Source: Alphaproteobacteria bacterium (GTDB lineage: Bacteria; Pseudomonadota; Alphaproteobacteria; Micropepsales; Micropepsaceae). From it: a stretch of 64,000 bases of DNA. The stretch lies in NCBI GenBank assembly GCA_028871345.1, contig JAGWNK010000001.1:211805-275804 (forward strand), read 5' to 3'. A model generated the notes under the pieces. It saw only the letters and a program-made list of their open reading frames with translations. It ran no database searches and had not been told where the DNA came from. The position numbers and the translations under genes were made by a program. Below are positions 57,968 to 64,000 of this stretch, one piece after another. Position 1 is the stretch's first letter. Every line of letters begins with the position of its first letter.

Positions 57968-58513
57968 CTAATCGCCTTCGCCGCCGTGAGCCCGGCCGTG
58001 GCCGCCCCAGAACCGCCCGGCGTGGTCCTCTCGGGCTTGCGCCGCCACGCTGCGGCGCTCGTCCGGCGTCAGCGTCGCAGCGCTGTCCGACACGATCTTG
58101 AGGACCTCCGCCTCGAGAGCGATGTCCGCGGCGTGCATCCGCGCCAGCGCAGCATCGAATGCCGCCTTGTCGAAGTTTGGCTGCGTGAACTGTCGCATTA
58201 CCTCGCGGCGGGCGTTCAGCGCATCGGAGCGCAGCTTCGTGATCTGCTCGCGATGGGCTTGAATCACGGCATGGATCCTGTCGCGTTCGCCCGGTGCGGC
58301 CATGATCATGGCATGCGGCGCCAGAACCCGCTGGATCGGGACGCCGTGCCCGTCCGGCGGACCGATGCCCGGACCGAACATCGGGTGGAACGCCATGACG
58401 CGCACCACGGCCGTCACAATGAGGCCGACGAGGATGAGGTTCAGACAGACCGACACGATCAGCGCGACGTTCGCGGCCCTTGGCGTACGCTGGAGTTCGT
58501 TGGCGTTGCTCAT
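57968..58513 (-). CDS. Periplasmic heavy-metal-sensor-like protein (CnrR/Spy-type), membrane anchored
   Basis: A 181-residue protein with one N-terminal helix (NVALIVSVCLNLILVGLIVTA) and a helical periplasmic domain with REQITKLRSDALNARREVMRQF and LTPDERRSVAAQAREDH, typical of Spy/ZraP/CnrR-like heavy-metal sensors. A His/Gly-rich tail (GRFWGGHGRAHGGEGD) could bind metal. ATG 58513 overlaps the anti-sigma stop by 1 bp. In CnrYXH-type systems such a protein signals envelope or metal stress to the anti-sigma factor. Confidence 0.85.
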   Translation of the reverse strand: MSNANELQRTPRAANVALIVSVCLNLILVGLIVTAVVRVMAFHPMFGPGIGPPDGHGVPIQRVLAPHAMIMAAPGERDRIHAVIQAHREQITKLRSDALNARREVMRQFTQPNFDKAAFDAALARMHAADIALEAEVLKIVSDSAATLTPDERRSVAAQAREDHAGRFWGGHGRAHGGEGD

Positions 58514-58857
58514 CACAGGTCCCCCGACAGATCCAACGCAGATCCCGAATCCAGCGACGAGACCTGCGTCTGGTCCGTATTGTCGCCCGAAAACGCGCTC
58601 GAAGGCAGCAGTGCCCCCGCCGCCAACCCCACCATCAGCGACAGAGCGAGCACGGTTGCTGGCTTCCACACTGGAACGCCCGGCCACAGCGCGTCGCGCC
58701 AACGATTCGCAGGCCGTCGCGCCAGGCCTGCTGCGACAGCATCGAAGTCGGCCAGGATGCGTGCTGCCAGTTCCGCCGGAACCGGCACGGTCGGCAGCGC
58801 CGAAAGGGCCTGCTGGGTCAGTGCGGCGTCTTCGTGCTCGCTTGCATCTCGTGTCAT
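58513..58857 (-). CDS. Anti-sigma factor-like membrane protein
   Basis: A 114-residue protein with a cytosolic N-terminal helical region (about 1-60), one membrane helix (KPATVLALSLMVGLAAGALL, about 66-86) and a short periplasmic tail. Size, topology and position between an ECF sigma factor and a periplasmic sensor indicate a membrane anti-sigma factor of the NrsF/CnrY style. No zinc (ZAS) motif is seen. Confidence 0.75.
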   Translation of the reverse strand: MTRDASEHEDAALTQQALSALPTVPVPAELAARILADFDAVAAGLARRPANRWRDALWPGVPVWKPATVLALSLMVGLAAGALLPSSAFSGDNTDQTQVSSLDSGSALDLSGDL

Positions 58858-58869
58858 GACCCGCTTCTC

Positions 58870-59415
58870 CTACGCATCCTTCAAATGCGCCAATTTCGTT
58901 CTTAACGAGCGGCGGCCCCGCGACAGAAGCGATTCCAATGCTTCAACGCTGACGCCAAGGATTTCCGCCGCTTCCACGTTGCCTCGTTCCTGGTAATGAC
59001 AAAGCAGGATCGCGGCCTTCTGTCGGTCCGGCAGCGTCGCCAGAGCCTCCTCGATTGCCGTCGCCATAACCGCGTGGTCGAGACCCGTATCCGGAGGAGG
59101 CCCCGGGTCAGGCATGTTCGCCACGGCATCGAGCCCGATCGACGGCTTCTTTCGCAACCGGTCGTAGCACAGGTTCAACGTCACCCTGTAAAGCCAGGTC
59201 TCGAACTTAGCCTGCCCCGGCCGCCACTTTGCGGCGTTGGTCCATAACTTCAGGAAGCTCTCCTGCACGATATCTTCGGCTTCCGCCCGCTCGGGCAGCA
59301 TGCGCCTGGCCAGGGCGAGCATCCTCGGAAGGTGGCGCGCCATCAGCACCTGCGCGGCAGCGCGATCACCCTTGCCGACGCGGGCGACCAGATCGGCATC
59401 CGGATCGAAATTCAT
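58870..59415 (-). CDS. ECF RNA polymerase sigma factor
   Basis: A 181-residue sigma-70-family factor with region 2 (about 10-75: DIVQESFLKLWTNAAKW) and region 4 (about 115-175: LPDRQKAAILLCHYQ, EAAEILGVSVEALESLLSRGRRSL). No sigma-1 or sigma-3 region, so it is ECF type. ATG 59415 gives this length; an in-frame TTG at 59427 is an alternative. It starts 29 bp after the GcvT-like gene stop, so transcription may continue from the flavoprotein operon. The anti-sigma gene follows 12 bp later. Confidence 0.92.
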   Translation of the reverse strand: MNFDPDADLVARVGKGDRAAAQVLMARHLPRMLALARRMLPERAEAEDIVQESFLKLWTNAAKWRPGQAKFETWLYRVTLNLCYDRLRKKPSIGLDAVANMPDPGPPPDTGLDHAVMATAIEEALATLPDRQKAAILLCHYQERGNVEAAEILGVSVEALESLLSRGRRSLRTKLAHLKDA

Positions 59416-59444
59416 GCCCTGGTCCAAGTCCCGTCGCCCTCAGT

Positions 59445-60539
59445 TTAAACGGGTGGAGGCGGAACCTCCGTCGTGGGCGGAATGGGAGCCGGAATCGGCA
59501 GGATTGGCAAGGCGATGGCACGGCACGGGACCGAGCCCGCGATGAGCTCACTGTCCGGCGCGCCTCCATCCAGCACACCCAGCCCGATCGGCTGGCGCAT
59601 CGCCGGCGAATGGAGGGCGCCAAGGCTGCGGCCCACCTTGTCGCCGTTGCGCACAAGTGGCGTTTCGGGCATCGGCGCATCGGTGTCAAACACAAGGCCC
59701 ACCAATCGACTCGGAGAGCCCGCCCGGCGGAAGGCAGCGCGGCCGTTGAAGGGCTGTCTCGCATCGACCAGATCGGAAAGACCGAGGTCCTGCACGGTGG
59801 GCCCGCCTGCCTCGCCCGCAGGCGCGAAATCGCGGCCGGGTCGCACGACCCCGTTCTCGAGCTCGAGGATGTCCATGGCGAGCTGGCCTGCCGGGCGCAG
59901 CGCGAACGATCTTCCCGCGGCAACGAGCCGGTCCCAGACGATGCTGCCGTCGTCTGGCTCGCACCACAGCTCATAACCCAGTCCCAAGCGCGATAACGTG
60001 ACATCCAACCCGCGCCAGAACGTCCGCCGCAGCGTCATGGGCCGCAGCGACGGATCGAGACCGGCCGCGCGGAGGATCCGGTCGCTCATGTGTCCGACCA
60101 GGGCGAGCATGCCCTGCCCCGTGGCCTCGCTGGCGGCCGCCTTGAACTGCACCGCCGCATCCCTGAACCAGGGTAGATCGCCCGTCGCGGAGATCACGAC
60201 GAATGTTTCGCGATCCAGGCGCACGACCGTGCCGACACCGCGGACGCCAGCGTCGTCATTCAGCCACAGCGCCTTCGCCGCTTCTTCGGGCGCCAGCTGC
60301 GAGACGTCGCGCGTAAAGAGCCGCGACGCAAACTGTGGCGCCGTCGGTTCGCCGAGGATCACTCGCGGCTGCCATGACAGATCAACCATCACGGCGGCGA
60401 AGCGCGCGGCCAGGGCCTCCCGGGCGACGTCGCCGTAATGCGAAGCCAAGGTGAACCCGTTGCGCGTCTCCCAAGCATTGCAGGCGTTCGCAGCGGCAGA
60501 GCGCGCGTGGAATGGCGTGGCGCGGAGATCAGTGCTCAT
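59445..60539 (-). CDS. GcvT-fold (folate-binding aminomethyltransferase-like) protein
   Basis: A 364-residue protein started at ATG 60539, which overlaps the upstream stop by 4 bp (ATGA). The N-terminal part (about 10-230) has the GcvT/sarcosine-oxidase-alpha-like fold (VMVDLSWQPRVILGEPTAPQFASRLFTRDVSQL). The C-terminal part (about 285-345: SPSRLVGLVFDTDAPMPETPLVRNG, DKVGRSLGALHSPAM) is a GCV_T_C barrel. These domains bind tetrahydrofolate and capture one-carbon units from amine oxidation. Whether this copy is catalytic is unclear. Its coupling to two flavoproteins is unusual. Confidence 0.8.
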   Translation of the reverse strand: MSTDLRATPFHARSAAANACNAWETRNGFTLASHYGDVAREALAARFAAVMVDLSWQPRVILGEPTAPQFASRLFTRDVSQLAPEEAAKALWLNDDAGVRGVGTVVRLDRETFVVISATGDLPWFRDAAVQFKAAASEATGQGMLALVGHMSDRILRAAGLDPSLRPMTLRRTFWRGLDVTLSRLGLGYELWCEPDDGSIVWDRLVAAGRSFALRPAGQLAMDILELENGVVRPGRDFAPAGEAGGPTVQDLGLSDLVDARQPFNGRAAFRRAGSPSRLVGLVFDTDAPMPETPLVRNGDKVGRSLGALHSPAMRQPIGLGVLDGGAPDSELIAGSVPCRAIALPILPIPAPIPPTTEVPPPPV

Positions 60540-61990
60540 GGCGCGCCCCACTTGAGGTAGGCCGAAGCAAGCGCGGCCGCGAGACGCCCGGCCCGGCAGG
60601 ATACGGCGGGAACTGGCTCGGCTGCATCGCCGCACAGAAACAGGCCTTCCACCGGCGTGGCGAGGCGCGCAGGCCAGTCGGATGCGATATGGGCGGCGGT
60701 CACCCGGTCCTGATCCGCGCGCGGCAAGACAACATTGAGTCCGGTGATGCTGGACCGCAACCGCGGCGCATGATGGCTGAGCCGCTGCACGACGCGTTCG
60801 AACAGTTCGGCCACGTGCGACGGCCATCCTCCGGCAGGGGCAACCGGCAAGGGTCGCACGGTTACGCACAGCAGCGTGGTATCCGCCGCCAGCCCCGGAT
60901 CGGACGCCGTCGGGATGACGGCTTCCAAGGCGAATTCGGTCGGGATGCGTCCCAGACGCGCCTCGGTGTGCGCCGCGACGACCGCATCGAGCCGCTCGAC
61001 CATGACGAAGCGCGCCAACGGACAGGCCATCGCGAAGTCCGGGACCGCGTTGAGCGTCATCAATATCGTGGCCTCTCCGACGGTGCGCTCGTCCCTGAGC
61101 CGCGTGACCATCGCGAAGCCTGCGGCTTCGGGTGGCAGGAGGTTCATCAGGGTGGCGCGCCGCGACAGGTTTGACAGGATCACACGGGCCGGCACGAACT
61201 CGCCGGTGGCGAGAACGGCCGCCCTCACCCGGTCGTCATCGACGTGGATCGAGGCAACCTTCGTCCCGACACGAAGCTCGACGCCCGCCTCCGAAGCGGC
61301 CTGTAGCAGCGTCGAGGCAAGCGTCGGCCCGCCGCCGCGCGGGATCGCCACGGCACCCTGCAGCCCACACATCTCCTGGGCGGCCCGCCAGGCCAGCAGC
61401 AGCGACGAGCCGGCGGACGAGGGAGAAATCCCGGCCTGAAGCGCATCGAAGCCACAAGCTGCCTTGACTGCTTCGGTCTCAAATGCCGCCTCCAGCATCG
61501 CTTCCGCCGAGAGCATGCCCAGGCGGCGCAGGTTGGAGCGCGTGCTGGCATCTGGCGGCACACCGGCCTCCCACCAAAGGGCGCGCAGAGCGCGCGCCGC
61601 CGCGAACAGATCCCGGCGAAATTCGTCGAAGCGGGTCGCGTCGCGGTGGGACAATTGCGCCAGGCTGTTGGCGGTCGCATGACGGTCGCGGTCGATCATC
61701 AGCCGGTCGTCCGCCCGTAGCGCCACCAGCGGCAGGTCGCGCACCGAGAAGCGCAGCCCGCGCCGCGTGAGCTTGAGGTCCATGACGACCCGGGGATCGA
61801 GCGCATGGAGCGTAGCAGGTGTTCCGGGCACGGACAGGCCGCCGACATCGACCGGAGCCGCTCCTGCGCCGCCTGCCACGTCCGTTGCTTCCAGCACGAC
61901 CACTTTGGCACCCGCCGAGGCGAGATAGGCGGCAGCCGTGAGGCTGCCCGGCCCGGCACCAATGACCGCGACGTCGACGGCCACGCTCAT
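60536..61990 (-). CDS. CrtI/phytoene-dehydrogenase-like FAD oxidoreductase (second of pair)
   Basis: A 484-residue COG1233-type flavoprotein. The N-terminal FAD motif is VAVIGAGPGSLTAAAYLASAGAKVVVLEA; the C-terminal flavin contact is VEGLFLCGDAAEPVPAVSCRAGRLAA. It overlaps both neighbours by 4 bp. Carotenoid genes (crtB, crtE) are absent, so a phytoene desaturase role is unlikely; COG1233 members also act on retinoids, polyprenols and amines. It forms an operon with the first flavoprotein and the GcvT-like gene. Confidence 0.82.
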   Translation of the reverse strand: MSVAVDVAVIGAGPGSLTAAAYLASAGAKVVVLEATDVAGGAGAAPVDVGGLSVPGTPATLHALDPRVVMDLKLTRRGLRFSVRDLPLVALRADDRLMIDRDRHATANSLAQLSHRDATRFDEFRRDLFAAARALRALWWEAGVPPDASTRSNLRRLGMLSAEAMLEAAFETEAVKAACGFDALQAGISPSSAGSSLLLAWRAAQEMCGLQGAVAIPRGGGPTLASTLLQAASEAGVELRVGTKVASIHVDDDRVRAAVLATGEFVPARVILSNLSRRATLMNLLPPEAAGFAMVTRLRDERTVGEATILMTLNAVPDFAMACPLARFVMVERLDAVVAAHTEARLGRIPTEFALEAVIPTASDPGLAADTTLLCVTVRPLPVAPAGGWPSHVAELFERVVQRLSHHAPRLRSSITGLNVVLPRADQDRVTAAHIASDWPARLATPVEGLFLCGDAAEPVPAVSCRAGRLAAALASAYLKWGAP

Positions 61991-63345
61991 CGCAGCCTCC
62001 CTGCGGCCAAGTCGCTGAGAACGGCTCTGGCGGCTGCCACGCCGCCCGCACAGGCCGCTAGCGGGGCCAGCGCCGACGACGGCCCCGCCAGGTAGAGGCC
62101 CTTCACCGGCGTGCGCGTTCCCGCGCAGTCGGTAAAGGGCCGGAAGGCCAGCATCTGGTCGGCGGCGAGGTCGCCGCCCGAGAGATCACCGGCCGACAGG
62201 CCAAGCCGCTCCTCGATGTCGGGCGGAACCAGCAGCTCCGAAGCTACGACCCGCTCGCGTGCACCTGGAAGCAGGGCTTCGACGGCCGCCAACGCTTGCT
62301 CCCGCAAGCCCTCGCGCTTCTCGTTGGTCCAGGCGCCGTCAAACGGCGCGAGCGGAATGCCGCCAAGTGTGACCGTCAGGACCGCCGCGCCATCGGGCGC
62401 CAGCGACGGATCGCAGGCCGACACCAGCCGCAGCAAGGCCACCGGCCGCTCCGGAACGGCGCCACGGCGCCAGGCCCGGTATGCCTCTTCGACGGCCTCC
62501 CAGGAGGCCGACCACAGGACCGCCCCGGGAGCAACGCCGGCGGGCAGCGGCGGCGGCGCCGCCAACGCCACCAGCAGGCGCGCCGTGCCGGGCGCCGCTC
62601 TGAAGGCGCCCGCGCGCTCCACCAGGGCGGCGGGAAGCTCGTTCCAGGAGAACAGCGACAGGAACGTCCGTTTCAGGTCGAGCGTCGAGATCACGGCGCG
62701 GGCGGCAACCTCGGTCCCGTCCGCCAGGGCGACGCCTGCGACGCGCCCGTCAAATCGCCGGATATCGGTCGCCTCGAGGCCGCAGGTGATCTCGGCGCCG
62801 GCTTCCTGGGCAGCCATGCGCAAGGCCTCTCCCAGGCGGCCGAGGCCGCCGGCGACCATTCCGCCGCCGGGCCCGGCGAGCAGGAGCACCGCGCTTCGCT
62901 CGCGCTCGCCGACGTAACCCAGCGGCGGCTGAGCGCCGATCTGCGCCAGCGACAGGCGCGCGAGCTCCTCGCCGGGCCACGGATCGATCGTCGGGCGGCG
63001 GAACCGTCGTCGAACCGGCGGCGTCTGTGCCTCTGCCATCGCCCGCGCAATCACCGCGCGGCGCAGCGACCGATAGGGCTCCTCCGGCGAGGCCGCCGAC
63101 GGCTGCCAGTGGATGGCGCCGCGCCGCGCCAGATCGAGCGCGCGGAAGATGTCGTCCGGGATGGCGGGCAGCTCGTCCACGAACGGCGAGGCGCGAAATC
63201 CCGGATGAAATTCACGGGTCGCACAGCGGCCGCCGCAACGGGAATCGCGCTCGATCACCATCACGCTTCGCCCGCGGGCTGCCAGCACGGCGGCCGCAGC
63301 CAAGCCGTCGGCCCCCGCGCCGATGATGCATGCATCGTATCGCAA
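61987..63345 (-). CDS. CrtI/phytoene-dehydrogenase-like FAD oxidoreductase (first of pair)
   Basis: A 452-residue flavoprotein with the FAD motif CIIGAGADGLAAAAVLAARGRSVMVIERD at the N-terminus, the GGRCATREFHPGFRASPF contact segment, and the C-terminal LAGPSSALAPLAACAGGVAAARAVLSD segment. It is clearly paralogous in architecture to the following gene but diverged. It starts the operon; the gap to speD (63346-63499) holds the speD terminator and little room for a promoter besides. Substrate unknown. Confidence 0.82.
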   Translation of the reverse strand: MRYDACIIGAGADGLAAAAVLAARGRSVMVIERDSRCGGRCATREFHPGFRASPFVDELPAIPDDIFRALDLARRGAIHWQPSAASPEEPYRSLRRAVIARAMAEAQTPPVRRRFRRPTIDPWPGEELARLSLAQIGAQPPLGYVGERERSAVLLLAGPGGGMVAGGLGRLGEALRMAAQEAGAEITCGLEATDIRRFDGRVAGVALADGTEVAARAVISTLDLKRTFLSLFSWNELPAALVERAGAFRAAPGTARLLVALAAPPPLPAGVAPGAVLWSASWEAVEEAYRAWRRGAVPERPVALLRLVSACDPSLAPDGAAVLTVTLGGIPLAPFDGAWTNEKREGLREQALAAVEALLPGARERVVASELLVPPDIEERLGLSAGDLSGGDLAADQMLAFRPFTDCAGTRTPVKGLYLAGPSSALAPLAACAGGVAAARAVLSDLAAGRLR

Positions 63346-63445
63346 CGCGCCTGCCCCGAATTGTCGGCGGGATTATTGCGCAACGGAGGGTCGAACACAG
63401 TTAATGCCGGGCCGCGTCTCGCCGCTTGCCGGGCAAATTAAAATT

Positions 63446-63475
63446 CAAGGGCGAGAACTTGCGTTCCCGCCCTTG
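63446..63475 (-). terminator. Rho-independent terminator of speD
   Basis: CAAGGGCG-A-GAAC/GTTC-C-CGCCCTTG forms a 12-bp stem with one A-C mismatch and a TTGC loop. On the minus strand it is followed by AATTTTAATTT, a U-rich run. It starts 25 bp after the speD stop, so it ends speD transcription before the flavoprotein operon. Confidence 0.8.
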
Positions 63476-63499
63476 GTTAACTCGCGCTTTGAGGCTGAT

Positions 63500-63976
63500 T
63501 TACAGCACGCCGCGCTTATGTTCGCCGATCACTAGGCGACCAGGATTGAAAGCTGCCTTGAATACCGACAGCGCCTTACGGGGCTCTGCTTCGCCGCACA
63601 TAAACACGTCGAAAGCCGCATATTTCCTTTCAGGCCAGGTATGGACGCTGATGTGACTTTCCGCCAGCACCGCGACGCCGGAGATCCCGCCGCCATCGGT
63701 GAAGGTGTGCAGATGAATGTGCAGCAGGGTCGCCCCGGCTGCCTTCACTGCATCAATCAGCGCAGTTTCGATCCTGTCACGGTCGTCGAGACCCTCGGCG
63801 TCCCATAGATCGATTATCAGGTGACTTCCCGCATAGGTCAGTCCGTTACGCGTGATGAAGTGGTCCTTGCGGTCCTCATCCCCAGGGGGAATAGGAACCG
63901 GAACGGTCCTCGCCGAAGCGCGAGCGCGAGGCGCTTTTGCTTCTTTGATCGCCGCTACGAGTTCGAGTCGAGCCAT
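63500..63976 (-). CDS. speD: S-adenosylmethionine decarboxylase proenzyme
   Basis: A 158-residue prokaryotic AdoMetDC. Cleavage between Glu106 and Ser107 in AESHISVHTWPE makes the pyruvoyl group; His108 and Cys127 (DVFMCG) complete the active site. It makes decarboxylated AdoMet for spermidine synthesis. The first 38 or so residues (Ala/Arg/Pro-rich, RARASARTVPVPIPPG) extend beyond the usual 120-130-residue core and look disordered. It is monocistronic by its terminator. Confidence 0.95.
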   Translation of the reverse strand: MARLELVAAIKEAKAPRARASARTVPVPIPPGDEDRKDHFITRNGLTYAGSHLIIDLWDAEGLDDRDRIETALIDAVKAAGATLLHIHLHTFTDGGGISGVAVLAESHISVHTWPERKYAAFDVFMCGEAEPRKALSVFKAAFNPGRLVIGEHKRGVL

Positions 63977-64000
63977 TCTGGCACCTACCCTCTCAGAGCG

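Noticed and set aside
60536..63345. Carotenoid biosynthesis cluster
   Set aside because: Two CrtI-like proteins are present but no crtB, crtE, crtY or hydroxylase genes; the GcvT neighbour points elsewhere.
1..64000. CRISPR arrays, tRNA or rRNA genes, prophage
   Set aside because: No regularly spaced repeats, no cloverleaf-like or rRNA-like sequence recognised by eye, and no phage structural genes. A tRNA scan was not possible here.

Overview
This window is high-GC chromosomal DNA, almost fully coding on both strands, with the gene content of an aerobic to microaerobic soil or plant-associated alphaproteobacterium. The evidence is FixL/FixJ with a haem PAS domain, a TonB receptor of the Xanthomonas/Caulobacter type, PAS_5, DUF1289, DUF898-M48, UbiTUV and SpeD. 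A Rhizomicrobium/Micropepsales- or Caulobacterales-like host would fit, but that is inference. I saw no rRNA, tRNA, CRISPR array or intact mobile element. The only mobile trace is a transposase stub near 42.3 kb.

Region 1 (1-9.2 kb) looks like a low-oxygen module. It holds cytochrome bd oxidase (cydAB plus a CydP-like subunit) behind a perfect FNR/FixK-type box, then fixL-fixJ, a receiver-only response regulator, small unknown proteins, a PCuAC copper chaperone, an ICMT-like membrane methyltransferase, and the ubiT-ubiU-ubiV operon for oxygen-independent ubiquinone synthesis. Region 2 (9.3-11.9 kb) has a NIPSNAP protein, a secreted DUF1579-like protein and a divergent WYL regulator.

Region 3 (12-24.4 kb) is the most coherent discovery. 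A GH2 beta-galactosidase-type enzyme and a GH127 beta-L-arabinofuranosidase, both with probable Tat signals, adjoin a GntR/FCD regulator and what looks like a complete trans-4-hydroxy-L-proline pathway: 2-epimerase, D-hydroxyproline oxidoreductase, pyrroline-4-hydroxy-2-carboxylate deaminase, ketoglutarate-semialdehyde dehydrogenase and a permease. The 11-bp motif TATACAGTATA (one mismatch or none) recurs before gntR, GH127, the deaminase/dehydrogenase pair and the permease. This suggests one regulon that strips arabinose from plant hydroxyproline-rich glycoproteins and then burns the hydroxyproline.

Region 4 (24.7-42.4 kb) is a glycan-utilisation locus: GH15-like enzyme, sodium/sugar symporter, LacI regulator, GH3, GH30, TonB receptor, a second GH3, an HGSNAT/NagX-like acetyltransferase and GH89 alpha-N-acetylglucosaminidase. 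The palindrome GGAAACGTTTCC lies before the receptor/GH3 pair and before GH89, and is a good LacI operator candidate.

Region 5 (42.6-57.9 kb) is mostly housekeeping: dusA, a Tat-type esterase, a TauE/SafE transporter, phosphomannomutase, SUMT, a CoA-binding protein, DUF1289, PAS_5, DUF898 plus M48 peptidase, pepN and a membrane histidine kinase. Region 6 (58-64 kb, minus strand) holds two CrtI-like flavoproteins and a GcvT-fold protein with ATGA overlaps, followed after 29 bp by an ECF sigma/anti-sigma/periplasmic sensor trio. speD lies upstream of this set and has its own terminator.
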